NCBI RefSeq assembly: GCF_000247695.1
Contig: NW_004624795.1
Span: 7,741,952 to 7,805,951, forward strand
Direction of reading: 5' to 3'
DNA: 64,000 nucleotides
Source of the DNA: Heterocephalus glaber
Taxonomy: Eukaryota > Chordata > Mammalia > Rodentia > Bathyergidae
The translations under genes and the position numbers were made by a program. The stretch's first letter is position 1, and each line of letters starts with the position of its first letter. Below are positions 23,905 through 37,324 of the stretch, one piece after another. A model generated the notes under the pieces. It searched no databases, was not told the DNA's origin, and saw only the letters and a list, made by a program, of their open reading frames with translations.

Positions 23905-25720
23905 GTCTTCACCACGGAAAGATAAGCATGTGAGGTCATGCACAAGCTAATTAACTTGGCTTAACTACTCCACAATGCATCCATGCATCAAAACATCATG
24001 TTGAGAACAGTGAATATAGATATTTTTTATTTATCAATTTAAAAGAAAGATTCATCCACAAGAGCTATAGAAGCATCAGACAGGAAGACTTGGAAGAACA
24101 AGCTCCCAGAAAGTTGGTCTGTTTGGATAGACCCTGGGCTGGCAAGGCTGTAGGGTCCAGAGGATGCAGGAAGGAGAGCTAACAAGATGGGCCTTGGAAG
24201 AAGGCTCCCTGAGCAGGCATCCCAGCTCCACGGACTGCCTTCCTCTTGGAACAATGGTGAGGCTCTGTGAGCAATCCTTCTCAAGTGCCCTGCGCAGTTA
24301 TAGGCAGAGACACCCACAAACTTGTTCCCTGCCATATTATTCATAGTCTTTACAATGAAGAGCACTATTTGAAATCTGGTTTTCTGACTTATATGTGGGG
24401 CTCAGCAACAGAGAATAGAGGGACAGAGAATATTCAGAGTTCAGCATCTTCTTCTCAGGCTCAGGCAATCTGAGTTCAGCTGGTTTTTGTGCAATGAGCC
24501 CATGGGTATAAGACAAAATGTAGCCTAATCTCTAAGCCTAGAGATTATAAGGTCCTCTATAGGTTATGGCACCAACATGGCATGTCCTAGGTGCATGGAG
24601 GACCCCTCACCAGGGCCAGAGCACAAACTGGTGCTCTGGACCAGACACAGGTGAAATCTTATGGCTCAGCTGAGACCCAGGGCCACAGTGAGAAAGCAGC
24701 AAGCATGCCTTCCAGCCAACCCTGAAACATAGGGTGGGATGACTTACCCTAGCAATGGCTCTGCTCTGGTTTACTTTAGGGGACCACAGGCAGGCTGAGC
24801 ATGCAGCTATTGATCGTGTGACACTGCAGGTCAGGGGAAGCTGGGAGTCATCCTGGCCATGACCACAGTGTATGGGCTTCTGCACTGCCTGCCTGAGCTT
24901 CAGCCTGTGGGTGAGCAAGCAGCCTGGTGCCATGGCCTTTGCTGAAGGCAGGTGCACGGCAGGTGACTACCTTAGGGAATGGTAACCTGCTGTCATTTGG
25001 CACAGAGTATGCTGCACACCTCTAAGGCAGCCTCCCAGGCCCCAGCGGTGGGGCACCCGTCCTCTGAGCAGATAGCCTCCATTCACGCAGCATGTGAGCC
25101 ATAACATAGCGGGAGATCCACAGAAGGCTTTTAACTGTCTATTTTTTAAAGTGGTTAGCAAAGCCAGGCAGAAAGTGCCAGAGATCTACAGTGAAGGGTT
25201 TCATCCAGAGACTCAGCAAAGAGGTGAAAGGAAAAAAACAAGAAAGAGAGAAAAGAGGAGGCAGTGGAAGAAGAGACTTTGGGATTTTGGAAAAAAAATG
25301 CAAAAGGTAGTAATAAGGAACAAAACAACTGGTCACATATCAGAAATGGCTCAAGTTGGCATTTCCAATCTCCAAGGAGCTGTGGTTATTTTAGGCACAT
25401 TTATTTCTTCTGGTAGAAAATCCCAACCCCTGTATGTACTTGACAAATTCTTACATGTTCTTAACTGTCTCTCAAAGTTCACCCCCTTTAGACAAAGTCA
25501 TATCCTTTCTGGTTTGTGTTCTCATTAGATGCAAGGTTTGTAAGATGCAATGTTTGTATTTCAAGGTATAATGCATGAATTATAGACCAAGAATTACAGA
25601 CACCCATGATTAAATTGAGGTTGTCCATCTTATACCATGAGGACTTAAACAGTTCCTGGAACTTAATAGTAGCTAAATTTATGGTTGCTGAATGAATGGT
25701 GAATGTAATAATTAATAAAA
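23905..25720. other. No recognisable feature
   Basis: Mixed-composition intronic sequence. The stretch 24050-25130 is more GC-rich than its surroundings but shows no recognisable protein, repeat or splice pattern. Confidence 0.45.
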
Positions 25721-25880
25721 GAAGGAAGGAAAAGAAGATGAAGGACGGAGGGATGAAGAAAAGGAAAAGGAGGGAGAAAGATTCAGAGAGAGGGAGGGAA
25801 GAAGACAAGGAAGGAAGGAAGGGAGACAGGTAGGAAGGAAGGAATAGAGGGGCGATGGGAACGGGGGAAGAGGGGAAAGG
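25721..25880 (+). repeat. Purine-rich (GGAA)n-like tract
   Basis: About 160 bases of almost pure purine on the + strand, mixing GGAA, GAGG and AAGAAG units. Low complexity; it is capable of triplex formation in principle. Confidence 0.9.
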
Positions 25881-26324
25881 AAGATCTTTTATGCCTGAAG
25901 CAGAGGGTACACAGAGGTAAGACAGGAAGTAAGGCTGTGTCTAACATATGCTGGTCAGGTGGGTCAAGGTAAGCATTGTACTTCACCTCACTGGCAAAGT
26001 AGCATCATCAAAGGCTGTGAGGTAGAATGTTGTTTTAAAGAGCCACTTCCTGTGCCTTTTCCTAAGTGCCCTCTTCACCCTAAATGTTGTTAATCTTATT
26101 TATTGATTCCCTCCTTGAAATTAATATGCTTATACCCAAAGATTTAGCACATATAGTCTCATCCAAAACCAACCTCATCCAAACCAATTTTCCATGAAAT
26201 AGTCTTACTATGACCTCTCATCAGATTCTCCATTATCTCAGTACTTTATTTTTTACACACATCATGCTAACCCTTCACCTATTTGTCTCATGGGGTGATC
26301 ATTTTCTCTAAGAGTTACGATATA

Positions 26325-26530
26325 TTTATAGCCATAAAAGCTTAGGTTCAAATCCCACCTTGCCCACACATTAGTTTTCCAACTTCAGCTAAACTATTTA
26401 ATACCTCTGAATCTCAGGCTGTTTGGCTCTACAGGGATGATGCCTGAAACTGTATGCATGGTTTCTGTAAGGATTGAAGATGGCTGTAAGTTTTAGACAT
26501 ACACCAAGCAATCAATATTAGCTATTCAAT
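26325..26530 (+). mobile_element. MIR SINE
   Basis: AAAGCTTAGGTTCAAATCCCACC, AACTTCAGCTAAACTATTTAATACCTCTGAATCTCAGGCTG, TTTCTGTAAGGATTGAAGATGG, CAAGCAATCAATATTAGC. Confidence 0.75.
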
Positions 26531-26739
26531 ATTAGTTAAATATAGTAGTAGTAGTAGGTTTGTGATTTATGCCCCAGTACACACCCTAGGAGAGAGAACT
26601 GCCTTCTCCTTTATTATTACTTCTCTCCTTTCTCCCCACTCCGCATCTCTCTTTCCACTTTAAGATGTCTTGCACTTCTCTGAGTGACTCAATACAGAGC
26701 CTGTGCTTTGTATGGTAGCTTTCTCGCTCACTGTGCTTT

Positions 26740-27200
26740 ATGAATACCACTACCATCCACTTTGTTCATGACCCAGAACTTGGCCCTTGTTTCGATTCAT
26801 TACTGCTCTTCACCCCCATCATATGCAATTCATCAGACTCTGTTGTTCCACTTCTTCCCCACACAGCTCCTGATTCTCCCCTTTGCTCTCCATATTCATC
26901 ACTACCATCATCAGGTGACCTTCATTTCTAACCCAGACAGCCACAAGAGCCTTCTGAGTGTCCCTCTCAAAGTCAAGGTCATCTTTCTCTATTTCTACTC
27001 ACTGTCCAAAAATCTGCAACTCTTTAGCCAGCGAGGTCTTTTAAAAATGCAAAGATGATCATGTAAAACCCTTAACCTAAGGTCATCTTATGACTTCCCA
27101 TTGTTCTTAGGACAAATGCACATGTTAACATTCTTGCTCTGGATCATGCTTATTGCCTGGGAGGGAGCCACTCTGGCTTTATATCAGGCCCCCTCTTTGC
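26740..27200 (+). mobile_element. L2 LINE, 3' region
   Basis: CCTTCTGAGTGTCCC, GCGAGGTCTTTTAAAAATGCAAAGATGATCATGTAAAACCC, ATGACTTCCCATTGTTCTTAGGACAAATGCACATGTTAACATTC are diverged L2 words in order. The open frames at 26740-27058 are by-products. Confidence 0.65.
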
Positions 27201-27204
27201 ATAC

Positions 27205-28325
27205 ATGGTTGTCTTTTCTTCCAATCAACTCTCCAAACAAATAAACCTTTCACAATGCTGTCTACAAGACAAAGTTAAGCCTTGAACTCTGCACTATGAA
27301 GGTCTCTATTGGATTCATGATATTGTATGTCACTGACATAAAACACTATGAAGACAAGTCTCAGAGTAAAGGGCCAAGCTGGCAGAGTACAAGAGAAAGT
27401 GATGGATGAAGGAGCTGGGTGCCTAAAAGCACTTCACTTCACTTTTGTAAATGTGCCCTGTCAACACGAAGGGAACAGACCCAGTAAGGCTTAAGTTAGT
27501 GGATGCACAATGAAGTGGAATATTTATCTTCATGCTCCGGAGCTGCAGACCATTCAGCATTAGAAAACACCACCAAACCTTTCTCCTAACGTGCCTGGGG
27601 CCCTTGGAGTGGGGAAGATTCTAATTTAATGAGCAAGTCACACCATCTGTCAACAGGACTGCTGAGCAAGAATTCAACAAACAGCAGCTCCCCAAACAAG
27701 GAGCAGAACACTTGGGCTCCACTTGTGCAAGATGTAGTCCCTGGTTCAGTGGGCAAAGAATTGCATACACTGAAAATACTCAAGCTAGCAATGACAAGTG
27801 ATAGCTGCGTGTCCACGGGCACAGTGCAGCCAGGCTTGACATTTTCAATGCAGGTGCCAATGAGGCACTGGAGAGGAGACAGGCTCAGCTTAGAACAGGG
27901 TCCTGGAGATGCCCAGTTTCCCTCTCTGACCCTTATATTTTCAGCAAGAGTCTGCAAGTGGTAAACAATACCACTGATCAAAGAATTCACTTGTTATGGA
28001 AGAGGAAAGAATGAAAAGGGGTGTATGATTCACAAGTATTTCTCATGAACTATGAGTTTTAAAATTGAAACAACCTAGTAGAATCAATTTTGCATCTTGC
28101 TTAGTGAAAGTGACATAGGGGTTGTTCTTATTTTGGGTTGTAAAGTAATAATCTGTTACCAAGTGTGTTGGAAATTATATATCCAAATGATGGGGGTTCC
28201 CCTTTAAAATCAGTCAAACTGCAAAAGTATGAAATCTTTCATCTGTGTTTCCATATTACCTACTGTCTACTACCTTTTAAGCTTCACTTATGTCAGAATT
28301 TTTCTTATACACTTGAATCTCTATC
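27205..28325. other. No supported gene
   Basis: Overlapping frames on both strands at 27586-27990 (134 and 111 codons) mirror each other and show no known domain, so neither is called. Confidence 0.45.
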
Positions 28326-28329
28326 TTCT

Positions 28330-28500
28330 AGTCCAAGGCACAGCAGAAAAGCAGGCGGGCTACAAAGTGTGTAGACCCAGGAGTCAGCCTGGAGTTCAGA
28401 TTCCAGCTTTATTACTACCCATGTGTATTCTAGTCATATTTCCTATGTCTCAGTGTTATTATCTGTAAAATGGGGCTAATTTTAACAGGGATTGCTATTA
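28330..28500 (+). mobile_element. MIR SINE
   Basis: CCAGGAGTCAGCCTGGAGTTCAGATTCCAGC, TTTCCTATGTCTCAGTGTTATTATCTGTAAAATGGGGCTAAT. Confidence 0.75.
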
Positions 28501-29117
28501 TAAAAATAAGGCATATAAAACATTTACTACTACCTTTAACACATATGAAGCAATAAATTCACGTTGACTACTATCGTAATAGATACTCAACTTTTAAAAA
28601 ATTATCCATTCCAGTATAATTCATACATATATAAATTGTTGGGACTCTACTTCTGGTATTATCTGGACATTCTAAATCAGATGGTTCATGTTTTTCAGAA
28701 CCCTGTTAGTATAGACTTTTGGTGGCATTTGATGTAAAGGGAATAATGTAAGTCCAAACACAGTGTCTAAGAACTTCTTGAGTGGTGGTCTTATATCTTA
28801 GTCTTCATTTTCCTATGTAACCACAAAATCCTTCACAGTCCTTGGTACTCAACTCCTGTAAATATTCAATGATTAGGACTTTTGTTGAATAAATCATAGA
28901 ATGAATAAAGTAAATGAACAAACTAAATAATCACAAGTAATGTTACTGAGCTTTGTTCATCTACCTTAGCTTCAGGAGAGATACAGGGTGGAGAGATAAA
29001 ACCCTATGAACTGGATGTAGAAGACAATTTTCCCATTTTTCTTTCAATGTTACTGTGCCAAACAACTGTCATATTTTCTGGATTCCCATCACATCATGAA
29101 AACCTGTCCTATGTCTA

Positions 29118-29610
29118 TTACTTCCTTCTATTGCTGTTGCCATGAATTCCTATAAGTTTCAGAGCTTAAAATAACATAAATTGATTATGTAACAGTTCTG
29201 GAGCTCAGACGTGTGCAACATGATTTAGGGGGCTAAAATCAAGGTGGCATCAGGCCTGTGTTCCCTCTGGAGGCTCTAGGGGAAACCCCATTTTTCTCCA
29301 TTTTCTAGCTATGACAGACCTTTCTCACTGCTCTGCTCATGACCCCCTTCCTCTATCAATCCAACTGGTTTCTGTCATCCCATTTCTTTTTTTGGCTCTG
29401 AGCTTAGTGCCTCCCTCTTACAAGGACCCTATGATCACATTAGGTCCACCCAGATAATGATGAGAGATCTTCATGGTTTAAAATACTTTTTACATAATCA
29501 TACCTGGCAAGTCCCCTTTTCTTAGGAAGTCACATATTCACAGGTTTCCAAGATGAGGGCATAGACATCTTTGAGAGGTCATTACTCAAGGTAACCCACC
29601 TTGCCTGGAG
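29118..29610. mobile_element. Ancient interspersed repeat (second family, shared with 58.6 kb)
   Basis: AGAGCTTAAAATAACATAAATTGATTATGTAACAGTTCTGGAGCTC, GGGCTAAAATCAAGGTGGCATCAGGCCTG, CTCTGGAGGCTCTAGGGG, TTACAAGGACCCTATGATCACATTAGGTCCACCCAGATAATGATG, TATTCACAGGTTTCC, AGACATCTTTG. The order is that of a common mammalian LTR-like repeat. A second copy lies at 58590-58968. I do not assign the family name. Confidence 0.6.
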
Positions 29611-29699
29611 CATTTCCTGTCTTTTGTGCTCCATCCTACCCAGGTAGCATCCTGAACTTTCTTTTTAACGGGACACAGGAATGTGCCTGAGGTTGACCA

Positions 29700-30163
29700 T
29701 TCAGATGCTCAAGTATACATGTCTACTAAGACATGCTGGTGAGGTGAGTGGTACAAATGTCCAGCTTCCCAGACACCAGGGAACTCTGGTGCCCAGTCCA
29801 CATCAACAATAGGATCTGGTTGTTTCTCCCCAACACCCAGAATGGCAGAAGCCAGGGTCTTCTCTACAGTAATTGTAAATGTTGCCTCCAACTCCAATTC
29901 TTTGGACCACCCTTAGATTCTGTGAGCACGAAAAATGCTTTAATGAATTTCTCTTCAGTTATAGGAGTCTTGAAGAAGTTCTCCTGTTCATCATAAAGGA
30001 CCCCAACAGACACAGCTTCCTGGCCAAGGTTGTAAGGAGGGACTACAGGAAGGGCTTCTGGTGGAACGCTCCCAGAAAACTGGAATAACCATACCAGGAG
30101 GCACCATTTGGGTGCCATGCAGTTGGTAAAAAAAAAAGCACTGAAGAAATGTAGCAAAATCAT
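29700..30163 (-). other. Unrecognised open-frame segment
   Basis: On the minus strand two overlapping frames, 30163-29864 (99 codons) and 29897-29709 (62 codons), could join with one frameshift into a single peptide of about 150 residues. The visible peptide includes SVPPEALPVVPPYNLGQEAV and VLYDEQENFFKTPITEEKF, with a proline-rich start and an acidic middle. Balanced amino-acid use makes it look more protein-like than other frames in this intron. I do not recognise a family. There is no methionine in good context and no splice evidence; a decayed processed pseudogene or transposon-derived segment is the most likely explanation. Confidence 0.25.
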
Positions 30164-30594
30164 TCAAATAGGGGTTGGTAAAATGGATCAATCTTCATAG
30201 GTATAAGGGGAAGGAGAGAAAGAGAATACACTGTGAGATTTTCTTTGGAGACTTTAATTTTCATCTTCTCAATCTAAACAGACCAACGAAGATAGAATGC
30301 TGTTTATGAAGGGATTCAAAGGGTGATTTTAATTTTGATACTGCCCGGTGCGGATGCACCCCTCAGTGTTTTTCAAAGTATTTTACAACCATTAGTTGTT
30401 TATAGTAAATTAAATAGTCTTGGAATATCCATTAATTTAGACAGCAAAAGTACATCTGGCTTAAGGCTGCTTTTCTTCCACTGCCACACACACCTTTGCA
30501 TTATTTAGAACTCACTAACACAGGACTTTTAGTTCATTCATTGGTAAGGTGGTTTTTCCAAACAACGTGTTTCAATCCATTTCTAGTTTATGTC

Positions 30595-30705
30595 TTCTAC
30601 TTGTTGGAGATCTTGGCTCAAATCCTGACTTCAGCAGTCAGTAGCTTAATGACTTGGACCAGTTACTTAACCTGAATATCATTCTCCTATAAAAGGTTGA
30701 TATTA
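30595..30705 (+). mobile_element. MIR SINE fragment
   Basis: GATCTTGGCTCAAATCCTGACTTCAG, AATGACTTGGACCAGTTACTTAACCTGAATATC. Cut at its 3' side by the following B1-ID insertion. Confidence 0.7.
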
Positions 30706-30711
30706 CACTGA

Positions 30712-30890
30712 GAATTTTGTTGCACACCTGTAGGGCCAGGACTTTGAGAGGCTGAGACAAGAGGGTTACAAATTTGAGTGCAGCCTGGGCAACTTAGTGA
30801 CTTAATGACATCCTGTCTCAAAATAGAAGAAAAAGGCTGGGGATGCAGCTCAGTGCGAAAGCTCTTGCTTCAATCCTCATTATTGAAAAA
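30712..30890 (+). mobile_element. B1-ID composite SINE
   Basis: ACACCTGTAGGGCCAGGACTTTGAGAGGCTGAGACAAGAGGGTTACAAATTTGAGTGCAGCCTGGGCAACTTAGTGAC, ATCCTGTCTCAAAATAGAAGAAAA, then GGCTGGGGATGCAGCTCAGTGCGAAAGCTCTTGCTTCAATCCTC. The MIR word for the truncated fragment before it resumes after the insertion (30925 onward). Confidence 0.85.
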
Positions 30891-30924
30891 AGAAAGCTGA
30901 TATTATACCCTTAAGCAGATTTGT

Positions 30925-31190
30925 AGTGAAGCCTGGTATGATGGCCAACCTTACACTCTAGATTCAGACAAATCAGAGTTCAAGTCTTAGCTTACGCCTT
31001 CACAGCTGTGGGCCCTCTTTAAGTTAAACAGGATGCCTCTGTGTCCTCTCAAAATTTCTGAGGTGGTTATTTTGATTCATATGTTACAGATTAGCAAACT
31101 GAGATGCAGAAGAAAGTAACTGAACCAAAACTTGCCAGCTTGTAAGGGGTAGAGTGTGGGCTAAAATCTAGCTTTTAATCTTTCAGAGTG
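30925..31190. mobile_element. MIR-derived sequence, two pieces
   Basis: 30925-31040 holds + orientation MIR words (CACTCTAGATTCAGACAAATCAGAGTTCAAGTCTTAGC). 31065-31190 holds antisense MIR words (TTACAGATTAGCAAACTGAGATGCAGAAGAAAGTAACTGAACC, GCCAGCTTGTAAGGGGTAGAGTG). They are probably separate insertions lying head to tail. Confidence 0.6.
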
Positions 31191-31737
31191 CAAACTCTAC
31201 AGCTTCTTGGGGCATTTAAACATATTTTTGTGTTTTAGTAGTTAAATAAAATACAAAATGAATGACTATTCCTCCGTAGGGTTAAAAGATTAAGTGATAT
31301 AAATGGAGAGCTCATTGCACTGTGCCTGTTAGCGTCTAATAATATTGAATAGTTAAGTGGCTATTTGGAGTGGGTGTTTGAAGTGAATTAAGGAATAATC
31401 AAGTGAAAACATTAACCAAACTTCACACTCTCACGCTCACCTCTCTTCAACACTGTCTCTAGTGCTCTAAAAGCTTTGAAAATAAAGACTTAGAAGCTGT
31501 CACTAGAGATCAGATTCATGATGACCTGAGTTCAAGGATCAGGCAGGGAATGACTGCAAAGAAAGGAAAATACAGGAAGTGAAGGAAATGTTCTATGTTT
31601 TGATCTTGGTGGTTGTTACAGGACCGTGTCCCTTCTACAAACTCATCAAACAGGTGGCTTAAAATGAGTAGATTTTATTTTATATATACTGTTTCAATAC
31701 AATGGATTTTAATTATGATATTGCACATATTCTATGG

Positions 31738-31945
31738 TGGGTGAGGGGTTAGCAAACATGTTTCTGTGCATGGCAAGATAGTAAATAACATAAGCTTTGG
31801 TAGCTATAAGCTCTTTTATCACTATTCTGCTCTTCCACTGTAGCATAAAAGTAGCCAGAGATAAGGGACAATACATAAAGGAATGGGTATAGCTGTGTTT
31901 CAGTGAAATTTAATTTATGGACCAAAATTTGACTTTGTATCATTT
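31738..31945. mobile_element. hAT-type DNA transposon relic (relative of 10.9 kb copy)
   Basis: GAGGGGTTAGCAAACATGTTTCTGTGCATGGCAAGATAGTAAATAACATAAGCTTTGG, ATTCTGCTCTTCCACTGTAGCATAAAAGTAGCC, AGACAATACATAAAGGAATGGGTATAGCTGTGTTTCAGTGAAATTTAATTTATGGACC. Same motif order as the reverse complement of the 10.9 kb element. Confidence 0.5.
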
Positions 31946-32944
31946 TTATGCCCCATGAAATATTCTTCCTCTTTTGATGTTTTTCTCCCTAACTACTTGG
32001 AAATGTAAACGTTCTTAGTTTGTGGGGCTTATAGAAATGGGCAGAGGACAGCAAATGGTCCATATATCAGCCTTTGCCCGCCCTTTGTCCTAGAGTTCCA
32101 AAATTCTCTCTCACAACATTATGAAAGCTGCCTTAGAAGCTTCTTAGTGAATGCTGTGTCTAAGAGGGCTGGGTCCTCGGGGCCCTCGCCAGAACCCATG
32201 CCCTCTGTGGTCAGCCTAAGCTGCTGCTTCTGGACTTCATTTTCCCCATCTATCTAGGGAGGGCAGCAATCATTTCCCAGAGCCCTCCACAACTTATGCA
32301 GCTTATTATTTGGGAGAAAATCCTCTCTCTGTGTGCAGAAACTGATCTTGGCCTGGGTTATGAGTCTGGCCTGCTTCAATCATCAGGGGAGAGGTCTGAT
32401 TTCTCAGGTTGTCGTTCCTAAAATTGCTTATTCTCCTGGTGATGTTCTTATTTCTGAATATGGTCTGGCCTTCATTCCCAAAGGATAAGGGTTATTTTTT
32501 TAAAAGAGCTGGCAGCCAAATAGTATTCTCAGAAAGCTTGCTCCTTCCCTGCCAATCTGCCTTCCCCAGCACAAACAGAGCCCTCAGGGAGAGTGGCTTC
32601 CCACCAGAATGATTTTCTAGGCAGGACTCGAGTAACCCCATGCTTTTTTCTGTGAAGGGAGCTTTCTAAATCCAAACAGCATGAACTGAGAATTCTCTTT
32701 TTTGTTTCTGAAGTGGTAGGTACTCGAGGAATCACTTTTGGGTAGTAAAAACCACCAATTCATCTACAAAATAGATAGTTCTGACATTTCTAAAGTTTGC
32801 GGTTTTTCAAAATTTCCATATTTCATCTAAAGTTTAAACAACCATTTATTGAAGAAAATGGATTTTCCAGGCAACCTAAATTTATTCCTCTACCTATTGG
32901 AAACATTTTAATTGACTGGTTCTATTAGAGTGTCACACATTTTC

Positions 32945-34330
<1,386 letters not shown>

Positions 34331-34334
34331 CACT

Positions 34335-34490
34335 TATGGAGGGGGTAAAAGTCACTGTAACTATGTTATTCCCATTTTATAGATTAGAAAACTGAGATGC
34401 AAAAAGCAGTTAACTTACCCAAAGCCTGCCAGCTTATATGAGGTAAGAGGCAGAGTGTCAGCTCAAATACAGCTGCTAGTCACTCTCAGT
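34335..34490 (-). mobile_element. MIR SINE, antisense
   Basis: TATTCCCATTTTATAGATTAGAAAACTGAGATGCAAAAAGCAGTTAACTTACCCAAAGCCTGCCAGC, GAGGCAGAGTGTCAGCTCAAAT. Confidence 0.75.
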
Positions 34491-34529
34491 GCAAACTACT
34501 GTTTCTCAGTACATTAAAAAAATTTCAGA

Positions 34530-34614
34530 GGGCTGGAGATTTAGTTCAGTGGTGGCACTGCCTGCCTCAACGGCACAAGATCCCTAGTTCGATCCCCGGT
34601 ATGAAAAAAAAAAA
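34530..34614 (+). mobile_element. ID SINE
   Basis: GGGCTGGAGATTTAGTTCAGTGGTGGCACTGCCTGCC, CAAGATCCCTAGTTCGATCCCCGG, then an A tail. Both tRNA-like promoter boxes are recognisable with substitutions. Confidence 0.92.
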
Positions 34615-34944
34615 AGTCAGTGTTTTTAACAGCTGAACAAAATATATTTTAAACCTCATTTCTAAATTGTCTCTCCCTAAATTATGTTTCTCTCAGTCAA
34701 CATTTCCCAACTATATAACTATGTCTCTCGTCTTTTTATCTCCCTACTAATTATTTGTAAGAGCACTGGATTGATAATAAAATAATTGTAAGTTTGAATG
34801 TTGTTTCATTTTCTTCCAATTTAAGTTCACTGGCAGTATAAAATTGTGGATTTTATTAATGCTATATCTATCCATCTATGCATATAATTAGCTTCATATC
34901 ATTTTGCCAGCCTTTTTAGGTGGACCTTATTTTTTTTGTTTCTT

Positions 34945-35370
34945 TTCTTTTCTTTTGCTTAAATTCTTTTATTGGTACATTTTAGGTATACAATACATTT
35001 ACATTTATCATTGGGTGCTTGTACCTGTACATGATGAATCTTGGTTCTTATTTTTTCCTTGTTACCTGTGTGCCCTTCACCCCCTCCACCCTTCCCTATT
35101 GACATAGACTTCGTTTTCATTTTTTTTTCTTTTCTCATAATTTTTCCTTTCTATTCTTTCCTTTCCCCATCTCCTCCCACCACCCCTACCCCTTTAGACC
35201 TTTTCCTGTTTCAAAGTATCAATTATTAGTCATTAATTCTTTTAATCCTTATTTACATTCTCAGTTTCTCACGTTAGAGAAACTATTCGGTATTTACACA
35301 TGTGTGTCCTATTTATTTCACTTAAGAGTATGGCCTCAATATGCATCTATTTAGCTATGGTGGACCTTAT
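34945..35370 (-). mobile_element. L1 LINE 3' UTR, antisense
   Basis: Read on the minus strand it matches the 3' end of the 13.1 and 39.2 kb L1 copies: an end-of-ORF2 piece (AAATAGATGCATATTGAGGCCAT), then AAATAAATAGGACACACATGTG, GAGAAACTGAGAATGTAAATAAGG, a GAAAGGAAAGAATAG purine tract and a tail. Confidence 0.75.
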
Positions 35371-35845
35371 TTTAAAGCACACAAACCACATATTTATCTC
35401 ACATGAATTTATATGTTAAACCTGTGTATTAACAATAGTGGCATTAATAATTAATTTTCATAAATTATTTAAAATTGGATTATATCTACATTATTATTTT
35501 TTAAATAGTCATGTAAAAATGTCCTTTTTTAAAAAGAGAGATTTTGAAACAATGCATTAGGATCTACAAGCAGCTAATGAGGAATGCCCTAAGGTAAAAA
35601 ATGATGATTTTCCAGGAAGGTTCCCTGATTCTTGGTTACTTGTCCTTGGGACTCAGCTTCTCTGAAGTTCAATCAATTTAAGAGAAACAGGAATAGGGGT
35701 TTAGTGGATTAGTGACAACAAGCCATTAATCTCTGCATCTCAGTTATAATCCAGCCTCAACCAATGTGATTTGGGGGAAAAAAATCCCACAAATCCCCAA
35801 ATGCTCAGAAAAGCATGAGGGCAAACTCCCTAGCAGCATGCTGAG
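35370..35845. other. Spacer between two L1 pieces
   Basis: AT-rich sequence without visible L1 ORF2 words, so the central ORF2 that should join the two flanking L1 pieces is missing. Confidence 0.5.
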
Positions 35846-35849
35846 GTCA

Positions 35850-36545
35850 CAGTTTGCTTGTTTTTACTTAACATCCAGACAGCATTTATCATCTGTCCTA
35901 TTTCTTGTTGGTTTTTCTTTTATGCCTTTTGCTGAAATTCTCAGATCACATATATTTGTTTTGATTGGTGAGTCGAGGCCATTAACATTGATGGTTATAA
36001 CTGATATGTATTGGCTTATCCTTGTCATGTTATTTTCCTGTTATTGGCTCTTTTATTTTTTATTTTCCCCCCTCTCCCTTTAATTTCTTGCCTTGCCTGG
36101 TGGATTTGCTCTGTTGGGCCTCATGGAGTTGTCACCTTCATTGCCTTTTTCCAGGATTTTGTTTAGGATTGTTTGGAGTGCTGGTTTGGTATTCATTAAA
36201 ATTCTCAGGTGTTCTTTGTTGTGGAATTATCTTATTTCCCCACCAATTTTGAAAGATAATTTTGCAGGCTACATCAGTCTAGGTTGGAGGCTGTGTTCTT
36301 TTAGGGCTTGAAATACCTCACTCCAGGCTCTCCTTGACTTGAGGGTTTGTGTTGAGAAGTCTGCTGTGATTCTGATGGGCTTCCCTTTGTATGTGATTTG
36401 TTTCTTTTCCCTAACTGCTTGTAGTATTTTGTTCTTCTGTTGTGTTTCTGGGATCTTGACTATTATACGTCTAGGTGTAGATTTTTTTTGATCATGGCGA
36501 GTTGGAGTCCTATATGCGATCACATATATTTGAAAACAAACCATG
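35850..36545 (-). mobile_element. L1 LINE, end of ORF1, inter-ORF region and ORF2 start, antisense
   Basis: The minus frame 36544-36269 carries the L1 ORF1 C-terminal domain signature (PRRIIVKIPE, YKGKPIRITADFSTQTLKSRRAW, then QPRL), the RNA-binding half of ORF1p. It ends in a stop and is followed by an inter-ORF spacer. Minus-strand bases near 35990-35960 read as the ORF2 start region (INGLDSPIK). Non-functional: ORF1 is 5'-incomplete and ORF2 is lost. Confidence 0.85.
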
Positions 36546-36549
36546 TCTC

Positions 36550-37320
36550 AATCCTTGGAACAGCCCAGCCTTTAATTATCATTTAATTTTTTTCCTCTCA
36601 CATGAATTTGAAATATAAGTTAAAACTACATTTTCATGTTACAAATGGGTGGAAAAGCATGATTAAGGTTACCCTGTGTGCAAATTAATACTTGGAGAAA
36701 GCTCCCAAGATTGAACAATGAAAAGAAAAGTAGTTAAATTTCAGTAAAAATGAATGACACTTTTAGAACATGTAGGGGAAATATTATATCTTTTATTGTA
36801 AATGGATTTGAGTATGATGACTCATTTCTTTATTGCTCTGCACTATTGATTAAGGAGGTAAAACAATAAGCAAATTATTGAATCAGGATTCTATTTATGC
36901 CACTACTGTTAAGGGTAGAGTTTTACTGGGTGACACAAAACCTCACACTTTGGTGTCCTCAATCACTTTAAACCATAGAAATAAAAATGAAAATATGTGG
37001 CATTAAATTATTAAAAATTTAAAGAAAAATGTGAGCAGACTCAGTAGACTGTCTCCGAAAATCATTCTAGGACAAAGCATGACTGTCTTCCTTATTACCT
37101 TTACAATATTCTGCAAACATCTTAATTTCCCATTGTGAATCAAACTCACACGACCTTAAATGATTGTGTGCTACGTACATACATTGTGCTAAATGCTTTC
37201 ACATACACTGGCTCATTTAATGGCCGTGCTTTATGTGATATTGCCAAATTCCTGCCTAATTTTGCCTGATGTGTCTTTTTTCTTTTAGCTTCAGACTTAA
37301 CAAATAGCAAAACCCTCCGT
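36550..37320. other. No recognisable feature
   Basis: AT-rich intronic sequence with nothing classifiable. Confidence 0.5.
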
Positions 37321-37324
37321 TTAT

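Noticed and set aside
27586..27990. Mirrored 134- and 111-codon frames
   Set aside because: The two strands mirror each other and neither shows a known domain.
35041..35229. Hydrophobic 62-codon frame resembling membrane protein
   Set aside because: It is the pyrimidine-rich antisense of an L1 3' UTR purine tract.
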